In this document: positions 1-5,508 of the stretch, one piece after another
Layout: every line of letters begins with the position of its first letter
Numbering within the stretch: position 1 is the stretch's first letter
Source of the DNA: Pseudomonadota bacterium
GTDB taxonomy: Bacteria > Pseudomonadota > Gammaproteobacteria > Burkholderiales > Burkholderiaceae_D
NCBI GenBank assembly: GCA_023420795.1
Contig: JAEZVM010000021.1
Coordinates: 1-7,392, forward strand
Reading direction: 5' to 3'
DNA: 7,392 nucleotides
Program-made: the position numbers and the translations under genes
Notes under the pieces: generated by a model
Databases searched by the model: none
What the model was told of the DNA's origin: nothing
What the model saw: the letters and a program-made list of their open reading frames with translations, nothing else

Positions 1-891
1 GGTGTTGAGCTGGGTGACAGCCTTCGCCGCCCAGTAGTAATGCTGCATCAGATGCTCGCTGGCGCGCCGGGTTTCGCTTGTCCTGAAACCGAAGGATTCG
101 GCGATCGGCGTCTGCACGTCGAATACCAGGCGGTCCTCGCGCCGTCCTGTGTAAATATGAAGCCTGATCCGGATATCCTTGAATGCGCGTTCCTTCTGCA
201 GCAGTTGCCGGGCTTCGGTTGATGTAATCAGGCCGCGCTCCGCCAACTTGCGCCATGAATCGCCGAGACCTGCCGCTTTTGCAACCCAGAGAATCACCTG
301 CAGATCGCGCAGGCCGCCCGGGCTTTCCTTGCAGTTCGGTTCGAGAGAGTAGGGCGTGTCTTCGTATTTGACATGCCGCTGCCGCATCTCCAGCGTCTTC
401 GCCTGGAAAAAGGCTTGCGGATTGATCGCTGCCTTGCATCGATCCTGCAGGAACCGGAAAAGCTTGCGGTTGCCGGTCACCAGCCGTGCTTCCAGCAGGC
501 TGGTTTGCACGGTGATGTCAGCAGCAGACTCTGTCAGACATTCATCGACGGTTCGGATGCTATGCCCGATATCGAGACCGATATCCCACAGCAGCTGGAC
601 CAGTTGTTCCAGCTTGCCTTGCAGTTCTGCGCTCGCCGCGGCATCCAGAAGGACCAGCACGTCGACGTCGGAGTGTGGAAACAATTCTCCGCGGCCGTAC
701 CCGCCGACCGCCACCAGTGCGGCATTCGCGGGCATGGCCAGTGTTTGCCATGCGTGAGTGAGCGCCATATCGACGCTCTGGCTCAGTTTCGCGAGGAGCT
801 TTTCCGGTTTGCCGTCAGCCTGGAATGTGTCTATCAATGCCTGGCGCTCGGACTTCAGTTGCTCCTTAAGCGTCAATGCTTGCGAAGCCAT
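1..891 (-). CDS. glnD: Bifunctional PII uridylyltransferase/uridylyl-removing enzyme, N-terminal part (runs off left edge)
   Basis: GlnD senses glutamine and attaches UMP to PII signalling proteins (GlnB/GlnK) when nitrogen is scarce, removing it when nitrogen is plentiful; it acts in the cytoplasm. Translating the minus strand from the ATG at 889-891 gives 297 open codons to the window edge. The nucleotidyltransferase motif GGYGRGELFPHSDVDVL lies at residues 63-79, with the metal-binding acidic pair D75 and D77. A second family-specific block, LEPNCKESPGGLRDLQ, lies at residues 183-198. The family is usually about 850-900 residues, so the rest of the protein, including the HD (uridylyl-removing) domain and the C-terminal ACT domains, lies outside the window. 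The start is 3 nt after the map stop codon, and only weak purine stretches precede it, so translation is probably coupled to map. No separate promoter is visible. The frame is intact throughout. Confidence 0.96.
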   Translation of the reverse strand, partial: MASQALTLKEQLKSERQALIDTFQADGKPEKLLAKLSQSVDMALTHAWQTLAMPANAALVAVGGYGRGELFPHSDVDVLVLLDAAASAELQGKLEQLVQLLWDIGLDIGHSIRTVDECLTESAADITVQTSLLEARLVTGNRKLFRFLQDRCKAAINPQAFFQAKTLEMRQRHVKYEDTPYSLEPNCKESPGGLRDLQVILWVAKAAGLGDSWRKLAERGLITSTEARQLLQKERAFKDIRIRLHIYTGRREDRLVFDVQTPIAESFGFRTSETRRASEHLMQHYYWAAKAVTQLNT

Positions 892-894
892 CTG

Positions 895-1728
895 CTAGAT
901 TTCTGCTGGCTGCGGCGTGCTCTGCTGCTGTATGAAGGCGGGCGGCGTCGGCATGCGAGGAGATATCGTCAGCACCTCGTAACCTGTTTCGGTGACCAGC
1001 ACCGTATGCTCCCACTGCGCCGACAGGCTGCGATCTTTGGTCTTGATGGTCCAGCCATCATTCATCTCGCGGATTTCCCTGCGGCCCGCGTTAATCATCG
1101 GTTCAACCGTGAAGATCATGCCTGGTGCGAGCTTTTCAAGGGTGCCCGGGCGGCCGTAATGCAATACCTGCGGCTCTTCATGAAACACCTTGCCGATGCC
1201 ATGACCGCAGAATTCGCGCACGACGCTGTAGCCGGCCTTTTCCGCGTGCTGCTGGATGACAAAGCCGATATCGCCCAAGTGCGCGCCCGGCTTGATCTTG
1301 GAAATCCCGAGCCACATGCATTCGAAGGTAACTTCAGTCAATCGCCGGGCAAGAATCGACGGTTCGCCGACGAAGAACATGCGGCTGGTATCGCCATGAT
1401 ATCCATCTTTGATGACCGTGATATCGATATTCAGTACATCGCCGTTTTTCAGTGCCTTGTCGCCAGGGATTCCATGGCAGACGACATCGTTGAGCGAAGT
1501 GCAGATCGCCTTGGGATACGGCGTGTATCCCGGGGGGCAGTAATTCAATGGGGCAGGGATGGTGCCCTGCACATTGGTCATATATTCGTGGCAAAGACGA
1601 TCAAGTTCGCCGGTCGTGACTCCAGCCTTGACATGCGGCTCGATGAAATCGAGTACTTCGGCGGCCAGTTTTCCGGCCACGCGCATGCCTTTGATATCTT
1701 CTTCAGTCTTAATATTGATGGAACCCAT
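895..1728 (-). CDS. map: Methionine aminopeptidase, type I
   Basis: This enzyme removes the initiator methionine from nascent proteins whose second residue is small, after deformylation, near the ribosome exit tunnel. The 277-residue protein carries the complete catalytic set: H85 (VCHGIP), metal ligands D102 (NIDIT) and D113 (GDTSRMF), H176 (CGHGIG), E209 (TVEPM) and E240 (QWEHT), plus H183 in FHEEPQVLHY. It lacks the N-terminal zinc-finger extension of type Ib enzymes. It is slightly longer than the E. coli protein (264), and the extra length is a Pro/Gln-rich tail after about residue 256. The start is chosen because residues 4-30 (INIKTEEDIKGMRVAGKLAAEVLDFIE) align from their beginning with the E. 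coli N-terminus; no strong Shine-Dalgarno precedes it. It is divergent from rpsB and followed at once by glnD, so map-glnD is probably one transcript. Confidence 0.97.
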   Translation of the reverse strand: MGSINIKTEEDIKGMRVAGKLAAEVLDFIEPHVKAGVTTGELDRLCHEYMTNVQGTIPAPLNYCPPGYTPYPKAICTSLNDVVCHGIPGDKALKNGDVLNIDITVIKDGYHGDTSRMFFVGEPSILARRLTEVTFECMWLGISKIKPGAHLGDIGFVIQQHAEKAGYSVVREFCGHGIGKVFHEEPQVLHYGRPGTLEKLAPGMIFTVEPMINAGRREIREMNDGWTIKTKDRSLSAQWEHTVLVTETGYEVLTISPRMPTPPAFIQQQSTPQPAEI

Positions 1729-1772
1729 AGCAAGCCAAAATACGCCAACGGCGCAAAAACAGTTAATACAAA

Positions 1773-1801
1773 ATTATAGACGACGCATGGAATGTCCGCC
1801 T
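1773..1801 (-). promoter_or_regulatory. Candidate map-glnD promoter
   Basis: The minus strand has a perfect TATAAT at 1778-1773, placing a start near 1766 and leaving an untranslated leader of about 38 nt before the map ATG. The matching -35 position (about 1796-1801, AGGCGG with a 17-nt spacer) is poor, so the site would be weak or would need an activator. A small inverted repeat (CGCC-AAC-GGCG, 1743-1753) falls in the resulting leader. The assignment rests on the -10 match and position only. Confidence 0.35.
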
Positions 1802-1821
1802 GAGTTGGGGTGCTTTCGGTA

Positions 1822-1851
1822 TTGAACATTTTTTGCGATTTGAGGTAGAAT
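1822..1851 (+). promoter_or_regulatory. Probable sigma-70 promoter of rpsB
   Basis: TTGAAC (1822-1827) and TAGAAT (1846-1851), 18 nt apart, match 4 of 6 and 5 of 6 consensus bases. Transcription would begin near 1858-1860, giving a leader of roughly 107-109 nt before the rpsB ATG. It lies back to back with the candidate map promoter without overlapping it. This is the best promoter-like sequence I see in the window. Confidence 0.68.
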
Positions 1852-1857
1852 TTCAGG

Positions 1858-1966
1858 TTAGCTTGGAGTGATTCCAAGTGAATTCCTTAAAACGCGAATC
1901 CGGTCGCAAAGGGTGTCCTGTGAAAGGGATGACTGATCGGATTCCAGACCTAACCCTGGAGAAATT
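1858..1966 (+). promoter_or_regulatory. Structured rpsB mRNA leader, possible S2 autoregulatory region
   Basis: Three helices can be read by eye. The first is CTTGGA-GTGAT-TCCAAG at 1862-1878, at the predicted 5' end. The second pairs 1896-1906 with 1934-1944, 11 pairs including two G-U, closing a 27-nt apical region. The third is TCCAG-N8-CTGGA at 1943-1960, which covers part of the Shine-Dalgarno GGAG (1958-1961). The second and third share bases 1943-1944, so they compete at their junction. In E. coli, S2 is known to repress rpsB-tsf through the rpsB leader; that this leader does the same is inference. I did not establish homology to any catalogued rpsB leader motif. Confidence 0.5.
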
Positions 1967-2716
1967 ATGTCCGTCACCATGCGCGAAATGCTGGAAGCCG
2001 GTGTCCATTTCGGTCACCAAACCCGCTTCTGGAACCCCAAGATGGCCCCGTTTATTTTTGGTCATCGCAACAAGATTCATATCGTCAACCTGGAAAAGAC
2101 CCTGGCGATGTACCAGGAGGCGATGAAGTACATTCGTCAGCTGGCTTCCAATCGCGGTACCATCCTGTTCGTTGGTACCAAGCGTCAGTCCCGTGAAATC
2201 CTTGCTGCTGAAGCGCAACGCGCCGGCATGCCTTATGTGGATCAGCGTTGGCTGGGCGGCATGCTGACCAACTTCAAGACCATCAAAACTTCGATTAAGC
2301 GCCTGAAGGACATGGAAGCTGCGATGGAAGATGGTTCTGTCGAGAAGTTGAGCAAGAAAGAAGCGCTGATGTTCCAGCGTGAACTGGAAAAGCTGCAAAA
2401 ATCTATCGGCGGCATCAAGGATATGGGCGGCATTCCGGACGCGATTTTCGTGATCGATGTCGGCTATCACAAGGGTGCGATCACCGAGGCAGCCAAACTG
2501 GGCATTCCGGTTGTCGGCGTGGTTGATACCAACCACTCTCCGGACGGCGTGACTTACGTTATTCCGGGCAACGACGATTCCTCCAAGGCGATCACTCTGT
2601 ATGCCCGCGGCGTGGCCGATGCAATCCTGGAAGGCCGTGCAAACGCAACCAGCGAAGTGCTTGAGGCAGTCAAGGGCGGCGCAGACGAGTTTGTCGAGGT
2701 CAGCGAACAGGCGTAA
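1967..2716 (+). CDS. rpsB: 30S ribosomal protein S2
   Basis: S2 binds late to the small subunit, between head and body, and is needed to recruit S1. The 249-residue product is close to the usual length (241 in E. coli). Recognisable blocks in order are MREMLEAGVHFGHQTRFWNP (5-24), LFVGTKRQSREI (67-78), QRWLGGMLTNFKT (93-105), a charged helical hairpin of roughly residues 105-150 that matches the S2 coiled-coil protrusion, GGIPDAIFVIDV (154-165), and the block around VVDTNHSPDG and VIPGNDD (185-204). The ATG at 1967 is preceded by GGAG at 5-nt spacing; a second in-frame ATG at codon 5 has no comparable site. The gene follows a structured leader and ends 27 nt before a strong terminator. Confidence 0.98.
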   Translation: MSVTMREMLEAGVHFGHQTRFWNPKMAPFIFGHRNKIHIVNLEKTLAMYQEAMKYIRQLASNRGTILFVGTKRQSREILAAEAQRAGMPYVDQRWLGGMLTNFKTIKTSIKRLKDMEAAMEDGSVEKLSKKEALMFQRELEKLQKSIGGIKDMGGIPDAIFVIDVGYHKGAITEAAKLGIPVVGVVDTNHSPDGVTYVIPGNDDSSKAITLYARGVADAILEGRANATSEVLEAVKGGADEFVEVSEQA

Positions 2717-2743
2717 TGCCCTGTGCCTGATTTGTCGGGCTTC

Positions 2744-2777
2744 AAAAAGGGGCAACAGAGGTTCGCCCCTTTTTTTT
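2744..2777 (+). terminator. Strong Rho-independent terminator/attenuator between rpsB and tsf
   Basis: AAAAAGGGGC (2744-2753) pairs with GCCCC and the following T's (2765-2774). The stem continues inward as AAC/GTT (2754-2756 with 2761-2763) across one bulged C at 2764, with a 4-nt loop. The T run is eight long (2770-2777). It starts 27 nt after the rpsB stop and can end the rpsB transcript or reduce read-through into tsf. The A run on the left also gives it some terminator character on the minus strand. Confidence 0.9.
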
Positions 2778-2843
2778 AGCCAGCCCGAACGTATTTTGAT
2801 TGAATGCGTCCTAGCGGACGCTCACTGAATTTAGGAGAGAAAC
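2778..2843 (+). promoter_or_regulatory. tsf leader segment with hairpin and ribosome binding site
   Basis: This 66-nt stretch between the terminator and tsf contains a perfect hairpin, GCGTCC-TAGC-GGACGC at 2806-2821, and then the strong Shine-Dalgarno AGGAGA (2833-2838), 5 nt before the tsf ATG. TTGATT at 2796-2801 looks like a -35 element, but no acceptable -10 follows at 16-18 nt, so I do not call a promoter. tsf may therefore depend on read-through of the upstream terminator. Confidence 0.5.
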
Positions 2844-3725
2844 ATGGCGGCAATTACTGCAGCAATGGTAGGCGAACTGCGCGCAAAGACTGATGCGCCG
2901 ATGATGGAATGCAAGAAAGCGTTGACCGAAGCCGATGGCGATATGGCGCGTGCGGAAGAGATTCTGCGAGTGAAGCTGGGCAGCAAGGCATCCAAGGCCG
3001 CTTCCCGGATCACAGCGGAAGGCGTCGTTGCAACCTACATCTCCGGTGGCGTGGGTGCGATTGTGGAAGTGAACTGCGAAACCGACTTCGTCACCAAGAA
3101 TGAAGAATTCATTGCGCTGGCCAATGTCTGCGCCAAACTGGTGGCTGAAAAAAATCCGGCTGATGTGGCGGCGCTGTCTGCTCTGCCGGTTGATGGCAAG
3201 ACGCTGGATGAGGTGCGTGCTGCACTGGTCGGCAAAATCGGCGAAAACATGTCGATTCGCCGCTTCAAGCGCTATGAAACCGGCGCGAAGCTGACTTCCT
3301 ACCTGCACGGTACCCGCATCGGCGTGATGGTCGAATTCGATGGCGCTGACGAGCAGGTTGGCAAAGATGTTGCCATGCACGTTGCAGCCATGAAGCCGGT
3401 TGCATTGTCGGGCGACCAGGTCCCAGCCGACCTGATTGAGAAGGAGCGTTCGATCGCTGCTCAGAAGGCTGCCGAATCCGGCAAGCCGGCTGATATCGTG
3501 GCAAAGATGGTCGAAGGCTCGGTGCAGAAGTACCTGAAAGAGGTTTCCTTGTTCAATCAGCCGTTTGTCAAGAATGACAAGCAGACGGTCGAGCAGATGC
3601 TGAAAGCGTCGAACACGACAGTGAAATCGTTCACCATGTATGTCGTCGGCGAAGGCATCGAGAAGAAACAGGATGACTTTGCTGCGGAAGTTGCAGCGCA
3701 AGTTGCAGCAGCCAGACAGGCATAA
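2844..3725 (+). CDS. tsf: Translation elongation factor Ts
   Basis: EF-Ts is the guanine nucleotide exchange factor that releases GDP from EF-Tu so that it can bind GTP and aminoacyl-tRNA again. The 293-residue product (283 in E. coli) begins with the UBA-like N-terminal domain (residues 1 to about 50, with ELRAKTDAPMMECKKAL). The NCETDFVTKNEEF block at 78-89 follows; D81 and F82 correspond to the pair that enters EF-Tu and displaces Mg2+. Core subdomain features include HGTRIGVMVEFDG (155-167), and the C-terminal block SLFNQPFVKNDKQTVEQML lies at 235-253. The last 14 residues are Ala-rich. The start has AGGAGA 5 nt upstream. The gene is flanked by intrinsic terminators on both sides, so rpsB-tsf forms a unit separate from pyrH. 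Confidence 0.98.
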   Translation: MAAITAAMVGELRAKTDAPMMECKKALTEADGDMARAEEILRVKLGSKASKAASRITAEGVVATYISGGVGAIVEVNCETDFVTKNEEFIALANVCAKLVAEKNPADVAALSALPVDGKTLDEVRAALVGKIGENMSIRRFKRYETGAKLTSYLHGTRIGVMVEFDGADEQVGKDVAMHVAAMKPVALSGDQVPADLIEKERSIAAQKAAESGKPADIVAKMVEGSVQKYLKEVSLFNQPFVKNDKQTVEQMLKASNTTVKSFTMYVVGEGIEKKQDDFAAEVAAQVAAARQA

Positions 3726-3732
3726 GCAAAAC

Positions 3733-3757
3733 AAAGCGGGCCGAAAGGCCCGTTTTT
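3733..3757 (+). terminator. Rho-independent terminator after tsf
   Basis: CGGGCC (3737-3742) and GGCCCG (3747-3752) form a GC-rich stem closed by a GAAA tetraloop. The stem can be lengthened at its base by AAAG (3733-3736) pairing with the T run. Five T's follow (3753-3757). It lies 7 nt after the tsf stop codon and is a textbook end for the rpsB-tsf transcript. Confidence 0.92.
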
Positions 3758-4018
3758 ATACGTAACACAAATTACTGAAAGAATTTCGCTCCTTGTATAA
3801 GCAGTGTATTTGGCACGTAGGTTGGCCTTTGCCAGTTCTCCATATGCAAGCAGCATGAAGCAGTGAAATTTCAGAAAATAGTGTTTTACGTGGCAGCAAT
3901 AACGAATTACCTGGAAATTGCCGTATTCATATTCCTATAGCCTTGCACCGGCTATCTGGGATGAGATGGCAGCGCCGATGCTCTATTTGCAATCGGACAA
4001 CTATTAGGAGCCCAGCCC
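3758..4018 (+). other. Non-coding spacer containing the pyrH control region
   Basis: No convincing gene occupies these 261 bases. Because an intrinsic terminator closes the tsf unit, a pyrH promoter should lie here, but no clear -35/-10 pair stands out; the best -10-like word is TATAAG at 3797-3802, with a poor -35. The stretch is richer in A and T than the flanking genes. It contains a 10-bp palindrome TGAAATTTCA (3864-3873) and an inverted repeat ATAGCC-N7-GGCTAT (3937-3955). The pyrH Shine-Dalgarno AGGAG is at 4006-4010. Confidence 0.55.
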
Positions 4019-4735
4019 ATGACAAAACCAGCTTATAAGCGCGTCCTTCTCAAACTCTCTGGTGAGGCTTTAATGGGCGATGATGCATATGGCATCAATC
4101 GCTCCACCATCGAGCGCATGGTGGCGGACGTGGCCGAAGTGGCGAAGCTGGGTGTCGAGCTGGCGATCGTGATTGGCGGCGGCAATATCTTCCGCGGCGT
4201 TGCGCCGGGTGCCCAGGGAATGGACCGTGCGACTGCAGACTATATGGGAATGCTTGCCACAGTGATGAACTCGCTGGCATTGGCTGACGCAATGCGCCAG
4301 ATTGGCATTACCGCGCGCGTCATGTCCGCCATCAGCATTGAGCAGGTCGTCGAGCCGTACGTACGCCCGAAGGCATTGCAGTATCTGGAGGAGGGCAAGA
4401 TCGTGGTGTTTGCTGCCGGCACCGGAAATCCGTTCTTTACCACCGATACCGCCGCCGCTTTGCGTGGTTCTGAAATCGGTGCAGAGGTCGTGCTCAAAGC
4501 GACCAAGGTCGATGGTGTCTATAGCGCCGATCCGAACAAGGATCGAAATGCAACCCGCTATTCGACGATCACCTTCGACGAAGCGATTGCCAAGCATTTG
4601 CAGGTCATGGATGCTACCGCGTTTGCGCTGTGCCGTGATCAGAAACTACCTATCAAGGTTTTTTCCATCGTCAAGCCGGGCGCCCTGAAGAATGTCATCA
4701 TGGGCGAGGACGAGGGAACGCTGGTACACGTATGA
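4019..4735 (+). CDS. pyrH: UMP kinase
   Basis: Bacterial UMP kinase phosphorylates UMP to UDP with ATP, the committed step for supplying UTP and CTP. It belongs to the amino acid kinase superfamily, not the P-loop NMP kinases, and acts as a hexamer. The 238-residue product has the family's standard length. Visible motifs are KLSGEALMG (12-20, phosphate binding), VIGGGNIFRG (51-60), MDRATADYMGMLATVMNS (68-85, UMP site), GTGNPFFTTDTAAALR (134-149, nucleotide contacts) and KATKVDGVYSADP (160-172). The start is supported by AGGAG with an 8-nt spacing. It is followed 34 nt later by frr and is probably the first gene of pyrH-frr-uppS-cdsA-dxr, since a terminator precedes it and none is seen after it in the window. 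Confidence 0.97.
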   Translation: MTKPAYKRVLLKLSGEALMGDDAYGINRSTIERMVADVAEVAKLGVELAIVIGGGNIFRGVAPGAQGMDRATADYMGMLATVMNSLALADAMRQIGITARVMSAISIEQVVEPYVRPKALQYLEEGKIVVFAAGTGNPFFTTDTAAALRGSEIGAEVVLKATKVDGVYSADPNKDRNATRYSTITFDEAIAKHLQVMDATAFALCRDQKLPIKVFSIVKPGALKNVIMGEDEGTLVHV

Positions 4736-4769
4736 TTAAGCCTTACTCGCTGTAATAGAGGAGAACAGA

Positions 4770-5330
4770 ATGACTGTCGCTGACATCAAGAAGAGCGCTG
4801 AGCAAAAGATGCATAAGTCGATCGAGACGTTGAAGGCCGATCTGGCCAAGGTCCGTACCGGTCGCGCCCACACCGGTATTCTCGATCATATTCAGGTCGA
4901 TTATTACGGCTCGCCGACTCATATCAATCAGGTGGCCAACGTCACCCTGATCGACGCGCGTACCATTGGCGTGCAGCCGTGGGAAAAGAAAATGGTTGCT
5001 GTCATCGAAAAGGCGATTCGCGAGTCCGATCTGGGTTTGAATCCTTCGACGCAAGGCGATCTGATCCGTGTGCCGACGCCGCCGCTGACCGAGGAGCGTC
5101 GCAAGGAGATCGTCAAGCTGGTCAAGGGCGAGGGCGAAGATTCCAAGGTCGCGATCCGCAACATCCGCCGGGATGCCAATGAGGCGCTGAAAAAACTGGT
5201 GAAAGACAAAACCTGTTCGGAAGACGAAGAGCGTCGTGCGCAGGATGATGTGCAAAAGCTTACCGACAAGTTTGTCGCTGAAGTGGACAAGCTGATCGCC
5301 GAAAAAGAAAAAGAACTGTTGACGGTTTGA
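4770..5330 (+). CDS. frr: Ribosome recycling factor
   Basis: RRF works with EF-G to split the post-termination ribosome, freeing subunits and mRNA for reuse. The 186-residue product matches the family's usual 185. Domain I is the three-helix bundle formed by the N-terminal helix (KVRTGRAH at 27-34) and the C-terminal half. Within the latter, RNIRRDANEALKK (130-142) carries the conserved arginines R130 and R133 that contact 23S rRNA. Domain II corresponds to roughly residues 31-105, with YYGSPTHINQVANVTLIDAR (45-64) and VPTPPLTEERR (101-111). GAGGAG (4758-4763) ends 6 nt before the ATG, one of the strongest ribosome binding sites in the window. The stop codon is embedded in a small hairpin (5328-5344) without a T run. 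Confidence 0.98.
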   Translation: MTVADIKKSAEQKMHKSIETLKADLAKVRTGRAHTGILDHIQVDYYGSPTHINQVANVTLIDARTIGVQPWEKKMVAVIEKAIRESDLGLNPSTQGDLIRVPTPPLTEERRKEIVKLVKGEGEDSKVAIRNIRRDANEALKKLVKDKTCSEDEERRAQDDVQKLTDKFVAEVDKLIAEKEKELLTV

Positions 5331-5508
5331 CGATTGTGTCGTCATCGGCATGTGCCCGGGTTGCTGGGTATGTGCCGGCTGTTGCTCATATTGCCGGGAT
5401 GTCGTGTGCGAGCTTGTGCGCACAGGCGTTTTCTTCCCTGATGGGTTATGCTTTGGTTGCGCGCAGGCAAGCACTTTCCCGCTAATCCATTTTTGACGTG
5501 GTCTTCCC
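5331..5508 (+). other. Non-coding TG-rich spacer with imperfect repeats before uppS
   Basis: These 178 bases hold no supported gene, promoter or terminator. From about 5347 to 5400 a motif recurs at roughly 20-nt spacing: ATGTGCC at 5350 and again at 5370, each followed by GTTGCT or TTGCT, then a decayed copy with TTGCCGGG at 5391-5398. Beyond it are the perfect palindrome TGTGCGCACA (5415-5424) and the alternative hairpin TGTGCG-N8-CGCACA (5405-5424). CCGGC (5375-5379) can also pair with GCCGG (5393-5397). The function is unknown; it is transcribed if pyrH through dxr is one operon. Confidence 0.5.

Noticed and set aside
373..1779. A 468-codon open frame on the plus strand lying across glnD and map.
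   Set aside because: It is antisense to two clearly identified enzymes with intact motifs, its translation resembles no family I know, and long antisense frames are common opposite codon-biased GC-rich genes.
1853..2755. A 300-codon minus-strand frame opposite rpsB and its leader.
   Set aside because: It is a codon-bias shadow of rpsB; it ends in the rpsB leader and begins in the terminator region, with no recognisable domain.
2796..2831. Possible tsf promoter with TTGATT as the -35.
   Set aside because: At 16-18 nt spacing the -10 position falls in the GC-rich hairpin; the nearest AT-rich word (TGAATT) is 24 nt away.
2811..3734. A 307-codon minus-strand frame opposite tsf.
   Set aside because: It mirrors tsf almost exactly and has no recognisable motif; the Cys/His-rich look follows from the reverse complement of tsf codons.
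3557..3856. A 99-codon minus-strand frame starting in the tsf-pyrH spacer.
   Set aside because: About half of it is antisense to tsf and it crosses the tsf terminator; no ribosome binding site or family resemblance.
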